Positions 7,942 through 14,106 of a stretch of 64,000 nucleotides of DNA are shown here, piece after piece; within the stretch, counting starts at the first letter, position 1; each line of letters begins with the position of its first letter. This DNA is from Variovorax saccharolyticus. GTDB taxonomy: Bacteria; Pseudomonadota; Gammaproteobacteria; Burkholderiales; Burkholderiaceae_C. Location of the stretch: the NCBI RefSeq assembly GCF_030316765.1, contig NZ_JASZYT010000011.1, forward strand, positions 205,800-269,799. Direction: 5' to 3'. The notes below the pieces were generated by a model. That model was not told the origin of the DNA and ran no database searches. It saw nothing but the letters and a program-made list of their open reading frames with translations. The position numbers and the translations under genes were made by a program.

Positions 7942-8195
7942 CAGACGTTGCCACCAAGCCCTCGCAGGTCAAGCGCAAGCTGCCGACGACGTCGCGAGCT
8001 TCCGCCTCCCCCCCGAAAGTCAAAGGCTTGGTGCTCTCATCCTCTGGCGTCTTTGCGGCGGCGCGCGACAAGTTGAACAACTCCACGGCACCATCCCAGG
8101 GCGCTCGCAAGATCACGCCAGCTGATGTGGTCAAGGCTGCAAAACGCGCTGGGATCTTTACGGCCACTGGGAACCTGTCCCGCAAGTACAAGTGA
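7938..8195 (+). CDS. small basic hypothetical protein
   Basis: This encodes 85 residues, rich in Lys, Ser, Ala and Thr. The N-terminal ~35 residues look disordered (TKPSQVKRKLPTTSRASASP); the rest (VLSSSGVFAAARDKLNNSTA, then ITPADVVKAAKRAGIFTATG) could form two helices. No family is recognised. The start overlaps the stop of a 28-codon reading frame, and the stop is followed within 15 bases by the palindrome at 8207. A small DNA-binding or accessory protein is possible, but nothing specific supports that. Confidence 0.45.
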   Translation: MTDVATKPSQVKRKLPTTSRASASPPKVKGLVLSSSGVFAAARDKLNNSTAPSQGARKITPADVVKAAKRAGIFTATGNLSRKYK

Positions 8196-8206
8196 GCGGC
8201 GGGTGC

Positions 8207-8223
8207 TGATGGACCGTCCATCA
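8207..8223. repeat. 17-bp palindrome, copy 2 (TGATGGACCGTCCATCA)
   Basis: Perfect 8-bp arms flank one central C, directly after the 85-residue protein gene. Its reverse complement lies inside the longer palindrome at 9768-9788, and a variant sits at 7802. The conserved core and location after genes suggest a terminator-like hairpin or a regulator-binding site. No T-run follows, which weakens the terminator reading. Confidence 0.55.
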
Positions 8224-8257
8224 CCCCTATAGAGAGCTGGGAAGCGGCCTGCTGCAA

Positions 8258-8757
8258 CTAGCGGCCCTTGCGCTTGAAGCGCTCCGGCGGCACGGCACCC
8301 TTGCGCTTCACCTTCACCCAGTCGGCTGACCTCACGCCCGGTACGTAAAGGCTGTCGACTCGCTTGGCGACCAGGCCCTCCAGCTTCAGGCCGAGGACGG
8401 CCTCATTGAAGACGCGTTCGATGTCGACTTCGAAGTAGCCGACCGCCAGGACGTTGTCGGGACATGGGTCGAGCCGCTCGGCCAGGAGCGCCTTGCGCTG
8501 CAGGAGCGTCTGACCTGTGACATCTATGCCGTGATCGACCATCAGGTCGAAGATGGCGTAACCGACGGGGTCGCCGCCGTCGACCCAGCGTCTGCGCTGC
8601 GCCCGGGTCTGGAGTCGGTCGAAGTCGCTGCGCCCGAGGTCATCGAAAACGCAAACCTCCCCGTCGGTGATGTAGGGACCACCCGGGACGCGGGCCAGAC
8701 TTTTGCTTACCTCTGGGAACCACCGGGTCGCATCGGCGCCCCCGCAGCGACGTCTTC
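8258..8757 (-). pseudogene. ATP-dependent DNA ligase, 5'-truncated remnant
   Basis: On the minus strand the continuous reading (RWFPEVSKSLARVPGGPYIT through DGEVCVFDDLGRSDFDRLQ, then YAIFDLMVDHG, GLVAKRVDSLYVPGVRS and DWVKVKRKG) carries motifs III (DGE), IIIa (FDL), IV (EGLVAKR) and V (VKVK) of ATP-dependent DNA ligases related to the LigD ligase domain. The lysine-adenylation motif I and everything before it are missing. Sequence stops matching at about 8757, where a GC-rich hairpin tract begins. The C-terminus (ERFKRKGR) looks natural. The ATG at 8542 lies inside the domain. Without the nucleotidyl lysine it cannot ligate. Confidence 0.75.
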
Positions 8758-8880
8758 TTTGGAGGGCGCCAGGGGCATCCCCCGGGGGGACCTCAGTGCC
8801 TCCCGGGGAGGGCTAGAAAGGCGCCAGGGGGAGGCCCAAAGGGCCCCCGGTCTCCCCGATTTTTTGCATTTTCCACCAGA
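8758..8880. repeat. GC-rich hairpin tract between ligase remnant and NYN gene
   Basis: This non-coding stretch is packed with short inverted repeats (CCCCCGGGGGG, CCTCCCGGGGAGG-like, GGCCC-AAA-GGGCC) and a direct repeat GGCGCCAGGGG near 8765 and 8820, followed on the plus strand by TTTTTT at 8870. It lies at the point where the ligase reading is lost. It may be a recombination scar or the 3' hairpin region of the NYN gene. No protein is seen in either strand. Confidence 0.4.
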
Positions 8881-9585
8881 TCACCAGTGCTCGGGCTTGC
8901 GGATCGGCTTCTTCTTCGTCGGCACGCGCGGCGGCAGCTGCGCAGCCTCGAGCTCGCCGTCGAGCAGGTACCGACGCGTCCAGTGCGCATGCTTCGAGAG
9001 CGAGGCGCTGACGCCGCGGGGCGCGCCCTTCGCAGGATCTGGCGGCGGTACCGGGGTGACGACGCCAATCAGTAAATCTGGGAAGTCCTCCCGCAGGGCC
9101 TTGAGCACTGGCTCGGCGTCCGAGTCGTTCGAGCAGAGCACGACATGGTCATAGAGGCCTTTGGCGGCATCGCGGTACATCGCCATGGCCAAGTTCACGT
9201 CGGTCTGCTTCTCTTCGATCTTCCAGACCCGGACCCGATCGTTTCGGTTGTAGGGCACGCCAGGCCGAACGGCCGGCAACAGTGCGCCTGTCCTGTCCAT
9301 GCTGTGGGTGCCAAGGGTGATGGCGAAGCGATCGGGATAGAGCGTCTCCAGAGCCCGGTGGTAGCTCTGCTGCGCGGTGATCGATGCCTCCCCGTGTGAC
9401 GCGAAGCGGGCGAGGGCGTGAGCGCTGAAGAACTTGACCATCTGGACGGGCGGCACGCCGTCTTGGATCCTCAGGAGGTCTTCGAACAGCCGCACCAGGT
9501 CCAGCCACTTGTACGCGGTCCCTCGCAGCCGGCCGTAATAGAGGTTGTAGCCATCGATGTAGACGGCTGTTTTCTTGGTCTCCAC
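8881..9585 (-). CDS. NYN-domain (PIN-like) putative ribonuclease
   Basis: This encodes 234 residues from the GTG at 9585, preceded by AGGA. A longer reading from 9693 crosses a hairpin and is unlikely. NYN landmarks are AVYIDGYNLYYG at residues 7-18 (first Asp), a middle region KWLDLVRLFEDLLRI and KFFSAHALAR, KQTDVNLAMAMYRDA with the TD acidic motif, and VVLCSNDSDAEPVLKAL with the SxDxD motif. All acidic positions expected for metal-dependent RNA cleavage are present. The C-terminal tail is basic (PTKKKPIRKPEHW). It is transcribed divergently from the YfbU-like gene. Partner and target are unknown. Confidence 0.75.
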   Translation of the reverse strand: METKKTAVYIDGYNLYYGRLRGTAYKWLDLVRLFEDLLRIQDGVPPVQMVKFFSAHALARFASHGEASITAQQSYHRALETLYPDRFAITLGTHSMDRTGALLPAVRPGVPYNRNDRVRVWKIEEKQTDVNLAMAMYRDAAKGLYDHVVLCSNDSDAEPVLKALREDFPDLLIGVVTPVPPPDPAKGAPRGVSASLSKHAHWTRRYLLDGELEAAQLPPRVPTKKKPIRKPEHW

Positions 9586-9612
9586 GGCGGTCCTGGAAAG
9601 CGAGCGGGCATG

Positions 9613-9638
9613 AAAAAACCGCCCTGGGGCGGTCTTTT
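9613..9638 (-). terminator. rho-independent hairpin upstream of NYN gene
   Basis: ACCGCC-CTGG-GGCGGT is flanked by six A's on one side and four T's on the other, so on the minus strand the stem is followed by TTTTTT. It stands 28 bases before the NYN start codon, where it would attenuate leftward transcription or block read-through entering the gene. Confidence 0.6.
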
Positions 9639-9767
9639 CGTCCAAAGCCGGGAGCCAACTTAATGACGCGGCAGAGGAGGAGTGGTGACGCATATGGTAC
9701 CTGAAAACCAGGTACCGAGCAACCGACCGGAGTGAGGCTGGCTGCTTCCCGGCTCTATCCGATAGGG

Positions 9768-9788
9768 GGTGATGGACGGTCCATCACC
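9768..9788. repeat. 21-bp palindrome, copy 3
   Basis: Perfect 10-bp arms (GGTGATGGAC / GTCCATCACC) flank a central G. It contains the exact reverse complement of the 17-mer at 8207. It lies in the divergent spacer between the NYN and YfbU-like genes, about 12 bases upstream of a candidate promoter. Confidence 0.55.
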
Positions 9789-9800
9789 TTCCTCGATCAC

Positions 9801-9836
9801 TTGACGAACATAGCCGTACTACCGTACATTTGTACG
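9801..9836 (+). promoter_or_regulatory. candidate promoter with palindromic operator for RHH-YfbU gene
   Basis: TTGACG at 9801-9806 and TACATT at 9825-9830 (18-base spacing) form a plausible sigma70 promoter. The -10 lies inside the perfect inverted repeat CGTACA-TT-TGTACG (9823-9836), and a further CGTAC half-site lies just upstream. An operator over the -10 fits autorepression by the ribbon-helix-helix domain of the product, as in many RHH antitoxin genes. Confidence 0.55.
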
Positions 9837-9873
9837 TAAGTCCGGTATTTCACCGGATACCCGGGGATTTACC

Positions 9874-10563
9874 ATGGCAAAAGCCGAACGACTTGAACTG
9901 CGACTCGACGACGAACTCGTCGATCGCATCGACACCTGGATGAATGAGACGGGGCAAGCCAGCTCCCGCTCCGACGCTGTTCGCCAGCTAGTAGACATCG
10001 GGCTCGGCACGGTGACGGGCAAGAGCATTCAGCTCACGGACGGCGACAAGCTGAACTTCATGATGCTGCGAGACATCATGAAGCACCTGAAGATCAAGGA
10101 CGCCGAAACGGATGTCGATTTGGTCGCCGAGACCATCTACGGCGGTCACTACTGGGCTCCGACGTGGGAGATGCAGGGTCTCTTCCATAAGCACGCAGAC
10201 CGCCCCGCAGACGTCAATCTGGTGGTCGACACGCTGGAAATGTGGGACTTCATCGAAGGATGCATCGAGAAGCTGAAGCCCGAAGAGAGCGAGCGCCTGA
10301 AGGAGGCGAACCATGGCTACCTGCCCAAGTTCGCGGGCTTCGACGGCAACAACGAGAGCTCGTTGATGAGCATCGCCCGCTTCATTGTCGAGAAGATGGA
10401 TCGCTTCTCCCGCTTCAAGAAGCGCGACTTCAACTCGCACGCCCCGACCGCGGCGCGCTATCGCCGCATGACCACGGCGTTCGAGCCGATCCGGGCGACC
10501 CTGGGCCTCGGCCGCGACCTCGGTGTTGACCAGATCATCGAGTTGCTCAAGGTCGAGCGCTGA
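9874..10563 (+). CDS. ribbon-helix-helix / YfbU-domain fusion protein
   Basis: This encodes 229 residues. Residues 1-~50 form a CopG-like ribbon-helix-helix (RLELRLDDELVDRIDTWMNE, then RSDAVRQLVDIGL). From ~55 on the text follows the YfbU family: TDGDKLNFMMLRDIMKHL, VVDTLEMWDFIEGCIEKL, GFDGNNESSLMSIARFIVEK, RFKKRDFNSHAPTAARYRRM, and a C-terminal VDQIIELLKVE. E. coli YfbU is about 164 residues and lacks the RHH domain, so this is a fusion. A palindromic operator overlaps its promoter. An IS481-type element is inserted exactly at its stop codon, cutting it off from a downstream hairpin. The YfbU function is not established. Confidence 0.75.
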   Translation: MAKAERLELRLDDELVDRIDTWMNETGQASSRSDAVRQLVDIGLGTVTGKSIQLTDGDKLNFMMLRDIMKHLKIKDAETDVDLVAETIYGGHYWAPTWEMQGLFHKHADRPADVNLVVDTLEMWDFIEGCIEKLKPEESERLKEANHGYLPKFAGFDGNNESSLMSIARFIVEKMDRFSRFKKRDFNSHAPTAARYRRMTTAFEPIRATLGLGRDLGVDQIIELLKVER

Positions 10564-11497
10564 TTAGGTGTTGAGTTGCAATAGGTTGTTCCCGGCGAGC
10601 CGGGATGCTGGCGGCTGGTAGCCCAGGGCCGAGTGAGGCCGGCGGGCGTTGTAGTAGGCCAAGAACGTGGGTAACCAGGTGGTTCGCTCTTCGCTGTGGG
10701 CCCAGATGCGTCCATAGGCCCATTCGCGTAGGCAAGTTTGGATGAAGCGTTCTGCCTTGCCGTTGGTCTGCGGTCGATAGTGGCGGGTGAACGTGTGCTT
10801 GATGCCCAAGGCTTGGCAGGTGCGCGCGAACAGCTGCGATCGATAGGCTGGGCCGTTGTCGGTGATCAAGCGCTTGATTGTCACGCCCAAGGCCTTGTAG
10901 TGCGCCACGGTGGCCTCCAGGAAGGCCCGAGGGCCTCTTCTCGTCCGGGTGCATCTGCACGAATCCCACGCGCGAGTGGTCGTCGATGGCCACGTGCGCC
11001 ACCTCCCAGCCGACCCCGCGGGTGTGGTCGCGAGGATCTCCCGTGACGCGATGGCCTGGCGCGGCGATACGCCCGAGCTTTTTCATGTCCATGTGCAGCA
11101 GATCGCCAGGCGCCTCGTGTTCGTAGCGCACCACGGGCTCCTTGGGGTCGAGCGCCTTGAGGCTCGACAGGCCCAGTTGTGCGAGCACACGGCTGATGGT
11201 GGCGACGCTGCGGCCCACGACCTGGGCGATGCGGCGCATGGGCATGCGTTTACGCCGCAGCCGTTCGATACGTTGAGCCAACTCGGCATCGACAGTGCTG
11301 CGCGTGCGCACAGGCCGGGAAGTCCGATCGATCAAACCCTCGAACCCGAGCAGTTCAAAGCGATTGCACCACTTGTTGGCTGTTCGGCGGCTGATGCCTG
11401 CGGCCTCGGCCGCAGGCATCAGCCCCATGACCGCTATGCGTTCAATCAGCAGCTTTCGCCCTTCGAAGGTGAGTCTGGCATTCTTATGGCTGTTCAT
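10564..11497 (-). pseudogene. IS481-family transposase, frameshifted
   Basis: The N-terminal part (from 11497) has the family's HTH regions (GLMPAAEAAGISRRTANKWC, RIAQVVGRSVATISRVLAQL), then the first catalytic Asp in LLHMDMKKLG. After HPDEKRPS, near 10926, one extra G shifts the frame. The remainder (HYKALGVTIKRLITDNGPAY, RPQTNGKAERFIQT, YYNARRPHSALGYQPP) continues in another frame with the second Asp and the Glu of the DDE triad. Both halves are otherwise well preserved, so the indel is recent or a sequencing error. The stop codon TAA lies just outside the element, in the target duplication. Confidence 0.85.
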
Positions 11498-11582
11498 CCG
11501 GCGGGATTCCTCTGTGATCCTGAAGCGTGGTAACTCCAGTTTCCCAGACCTGTCCGGGTGAACAACCTATTGAAACATCACA
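10569..11582 (-). mobile_element. IS481-type insertion sequence with 6-bp target duplication
   Basis: Ends are terminal inverted repeats starting TGT: the first 23 bases of the left end and of the reverse-complemented right end match at about 19 positions, sharing CAATAGGTTGTTC. Flanks are identical ATTAGG hexamers (10563-10568 and 11583-11588), a clean target duplication. The element is about 1014 bp, normal for IS481, with one transposase gene on the minus strand. Insertion fell on the last base of the YfbU-like stop codon, so that gene survives. Because of the frameshift it is probably immobile unless helped by another copy. Confidence 0.85.
11389..11424. repeat. 36-bp near-perfect palindrome inside the transposase gene
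   Basis: Seventeen-base arms (11389-11405 and 11408-11424) are perfect reverse complements around TC. The palindrome encodes the LMPAAEAAGIS segment of the first HTH, about 75 bases after the transposase start codon. In mRNA it would fold into a very stable hairpin that could restrain transposase translation. Confidence 0.7.
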
Positions 11583-11591
11583 ATTAGGGCC

Positions 11592-11628
11592 ACCGAGCAA
11601 GCCCGCCCACGTGCGGGCCTGCATCGGT
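11592..11628 (+). terminator. hairpin likely belonging to the YfbU-like gene, displaced by the IS
   Basis: GCCCGC/GCGGGC with further pairing outward to ACCGA/TCGGT. Before the IS arrived, this hairpin would have begun only about ten bases after the YfbU-like stop codon, so it was probably that gene's 3' hairpin. No T-run follows. Confidence 0.4.
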
Positions 11629-12025
11629 ATTGACGTCTGCACCCTAACCAGTACCTCTCGAACATTCCGGACTGGGTTTGCATACAGCCAACTGCTATCA
11701 TGTAAACAACGACTGAGCGCATACGCATTGGAGTCGCCCGTCCATGTGGAGGCGGTGCTGCCGATAAAGCTCAGAAGTCGAGCCCTCTGCAAGGAGGGCT
11801 TTGGCGGTGGAGGGGTTGGGTGCGCCTAAGTCCCTCCCATCAGCCAAGTTCCTCTGCTGACATTTGCTAATTCGGATCGCACAAGCTGCTGAGCTTGTCG
11901 CCCCAAACTCCGCGCCGACTCGGCGCTTCATACACCGACCCCTGCGATATAGCTTCAACATGGGAGGTTGATCTGCCCTAGACGGCGGCCTTTGATGCTT
12001 AAGCCTCGCTCGCCCTGAATGCTCT

Positions 12026-12053
12026 GGCCCGCCATGTGCGGGCCTTTTCATTT
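12026..12053 (+). terminator. rho-independent terminator
   Basis: Stem GGCCCGC (12026-12032), loop CATGT, stem GCGGGCC (12038-12044), followed by TTTTCATTT. No obvious gene lies upstream on the plus strand, so it may end a small untranslated transcript or the remains of a lost gene. Confidence 0.6.
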
Positions 12054-12086
12054 CTGATTTCATGCTTGTCCGCAACGACAAGCCCC

Positions 12087-12122
12087 AGCCGGTTGACTCG
12101 CAAGAGCAGCCGGCTTTTTTTT
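12087..12122 (+). terminator. rho-independent terminator with eight T's
   Basis: AGCCGG (12087-12092) pairs with CCGGCT (12110-12115) across a 17-base loop and is followed by an unbroken run of eight T's. It is the second terminator within 100 bases in the same direction. Confidence 0.6.
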
Positions 12123-12225
12123 GCCCGGAAGGGCTTCTAACCCTCGACACACCATGCGCAAGCTTCAAAAGCTGCTGGAGTGGATCTTCGTGATGATCGA
12201 CCTCTACGGTCTGATCGACATTCCT

Positions 12226-12334
12226 CGCGGTGCCGGCTGAACATCACGCCCACCTGGTCGCGTTTGAGGCCGACAGCATCGCGCACGTAGGCCAGATCGA
12301 CGGTGGCCCCTTGGGCTGCGTTGACGGTGGTCGC
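12226..12334 (-). pseudogene. scrap of a TraA/RecD-type helicase or relaxase, C-terminal motif
   Basis: Minus-strand text ATTVNAAQGATVDLAYVRDA, then GLKRDQVGVMFSRHREE, resembles the last helicase motifs of TraA/RecD-like proteins (the T-V-H-A-A-Q-G-A-T-V-D-x-A-Y-V pattern, then an SRHRE motif). Only about 35 codons are left. It is joined in frame to the KpsS fragment at the residues EEGYA. The usual His of the motif reads Asn here. It is a fossil of a plasmid or integrative element gene. Confidence 0.45.
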
Positions 12335-12673
12335 GTAGCCTTCCTCGAACACGCCGACTTCCAGCCCGCGCTTCGCCGCCACTTGTCGCGCCGCCGCGTG
12401 GATCGGCCGGCAGTCGCCGAACAGCAGCAGCACATCGATGTCCAGCCGCTCGAGCAGGGCTTCGAGCCAGGCCGGCCATTCGGCCATCGTGCCCTTGAAC
12501 GAGAAGGCGGGCCGCCGGTAGAACAGGCAGTCCCCGGCATTGAAATTGACCTTGAACACGGTGGCCCCCGCCAATTCGAGGTCGTGTGCGAGACGGCTGA
12601 AAAAAGGCCCTACCGGGCCTTGCAACAAGAGGACGCCTTTTCCTCGGAAGGCGTGGATGCCGCGTTCGATCAT
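12335..12673 (-). pseudogene. kpsS: KpsS-type capsule polysaccharide protein, N-terminal fragment
   Basis: From the ATG at 12673 the protein reads MIERGIHAFRGKGVLLLQGP, then VGPFFSRLAHDLELAGATVF, KVNFNAGDCLFYRR, FKGTMAEWPAWLEALLERLD and DVLLLFGDCRPIHAAARQVA, ending VGVFEEGY. This is the first ~113 residues of a capsule polysaccharide export/modification protein of the KpsS/LipB type, normally about 400 residues. After EEGY it switches without a stop to helicase-like text. Together with the wza- and kpsE-type fragments near 1200-2150 it shows that a capsule locus once existed here and was broken up. Confidence 0.7.
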
Positions 12674-12786
12674 GAGGGCCGCGAGGCTAATGCCGAACCG
12701 GCCCCGAACAGCCGGGCTCCCTGCGAGGCAGCCCGTTCCGGCTGCCAAGATAGAAACGCCCTACAGATGGAAGCGAAAGGCCGCGC

Positions 12787-13986
12787 TCAGCGCTGCTCCA
12801 CAGCCTCGAAGCCCGCCCCCCGCAAGGCCTCCAGCACCGCCGCCAGGTGTTCCCGCCCGCGCGTCTGCAGGACGAGCTCCACATCCACGTTCTGCGCCGC
12901 CAGCATGGTGAAGGCGCGCTGGTGGTGCACCTCGTCGATGTTGGCGCCCGCTTCCGCCACGGTGGCCGTGATATGGGCCAGCGAGCCGGGCACGTCGCGT
13001 GCGCTCACCCGCACGCGGGCCAGCCGGCCGGCGCGCACCATGCCGCGCTCGATGATCGCCGCCAGCAGCAGCGGATCGATGTTGCCGCCCGACAGCACGA
13101 GCCCGACGCGCTGGCCCCGGAACTGCTCGGGATGCCGGATCAGCGCCGCGAGCCCGGCCGCGCCCGCGCCTTCGACCAGGGTCTTCTCGATCTCGAGCAG
13201 CATCAGCACCGCCTGCTCGATGTCGCCTTCGTCCACCAGCAGCAGGTCGTCGACTTCGCGGGCGATGATCTCGCGGGTCAGCACGCCCGGCGTGCCGACG
13301 GCGATGCCTTCGGCGATCGTGCTCGTGCCCTGGGGATGGTGGGTGCCCTGCACCGCGTTCACCATGGCCGGAAAACGCGAGGTCTGGACTCCGACGATGC
13401 GAATGTCCGGCTTGCGCGCCTTGGCGGCGATCGCCATGCCGGCGATCAGCCCGCCGCCGCCGACCGACACCACCAGCACGTCGAGGTCGGGCACCGCATC
13501 CAGCATCTCGAGCGCCACCGTGCCCTGCCCGGCGATGATCGCCTCGTCATCGTAAGGGTGAACGAAGGCCAGCCCCTCTCGTTCCGCCAGCGCCAGGGCA
13601 TGCGCGCGGGCGGCATCGAGGGTGTCGCCGTGGAGCACCACTTCGGCGCCGAAGCCGCGCGTGCGTTCGATCTTCACGCCCGGCGTGAAGCGCGGCATGA
13701 CGATCGTCGCCCGCAGCCCCAGGCGCTGGGCGTGGTAGGCGACGCCCTGGGCGTGGTTGCCGGCCGACATGGCGATCACGCCATGGGCGCCGCCCTCGGA
13801 AAGATCGACGAGTTTGTTACATGCGCCGCGTTCCTTGAACGAGGCGGTGAACTGCAGGTTCTCGAACTTGAGGAAAACCTGGGCGCCGACGATCTCGGAC
13901 AGAGTGCGCGATTCGACGCAGGGGGTGTCCAGCAGTTGCCCGCGGAGGCGCTCGGCAGCGCGTTCGATAGCTTCGATTCCAATCAT
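12787..13986 (-). CDS. ilvA: threonine ammonia-lyase (threonine dehydratase) with ACT domain
   Basis: This encodes 399 residues. The PLP-binding lysine lies in the ASFKERGACNKL motif near residue 55. MSAGNHAQGVAYHA is the conserved SAGNHAQG region, and SVGGGGLIAGMA binds the PLP phosphate. The C-terminal ~80 residues (RVRVSARDVPGSLAHITATV, ANIDEVHHQRAF) form a single ACT-like domain. The length and single ACT domain fit the short threonine ammonia-lyase type (tdcB-like or ilvA one-C-terminal form) that converts threonine to 2-oxobutanoate and ammonia. Whether it serves isoleucine synthesis or catabolism cannot be told. It is divergent from the AAA ATPase gene. Confidence 0.9.
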   Translation of the reverse strand: MIGIEAIERAAERLRGQLLDTPCVESRTLSEIVGAQVFLKFENLQFTASFKERGACNKLVDLSEGGAHGVIAMSAGNHAQGVAYHAQRLGLRATIVMPRFTPGVKIERTRGFGAEVVLHGDTLDAARAHALALAEREGLAFVHPYDDEAIIAGQGTVALEMLDAVPDLDVLVVSVGGGGLIAGMAIAAKARKPDIRIVGVQTSRFPAMVNAVQGTHHPQGTSTIAEGIAVGTPGVLTREIIAREVDDLLLVDEGDIEQAVLMLLEIEKTLVEGAGAAGLAALIRHPEQFRGQRVGLVLSGGNIDPLLLAAIIERGMVRAGRLARVRVSARDVPGSLAHITATVAEAGANIDEVHHQRAFTMLAAQNVDVELVLQTRGREHLAAVLEALRGAGFEAVEQR

Positions 13987-14106
13987 CGGCGGGATTGTGG
14001 ACGGATTTGCAACATCCAGGTATTTCGTGTCCGCAGGCTTCCCGAAGCCAAAACTCTGCGTTATGGTCGCTTCCAGTTTCACCTTCTCATACCTGGGGGT
14101 TGTCCG

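Larger units (their letters stand above)
11583..12153. other. non-coding, hairpin-rich spacer after the IS
   Basis: About 570 bases carry no convincing gene; minus-strand readings here look like chance. The content is structural: an imperfect hairpin at 11592-11628 immediately after the target duplication, a stem AGCCCTC/GAGGGCT at 11781-11800, and two terminators at 12026 and 12087. Base composition is lower in GC than the chromosomal genes to the right. It may be the remains of the 3' part of a mobile element. No tRNA or attachment site could be identified by eye. Confidence 0.5.

Noticed and set aside
11698..12168. 156-codon minus-strand frame in the hairpin-rich spacer
   Set aside because: It runs through two T-tailed terminators and several stems, is Ser/Arg/Cys-rich without domain pattern, and has no ribosome site.
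12154..12240. 28-codon plus-strand frame (MRKLQKLLEWIFVMIDLYGL...)
   Set aside because: It looks peptide-like but overlaps the helicase scrap antisense, lacks a clear ribosome site and has no recognised family. It is too short to support.
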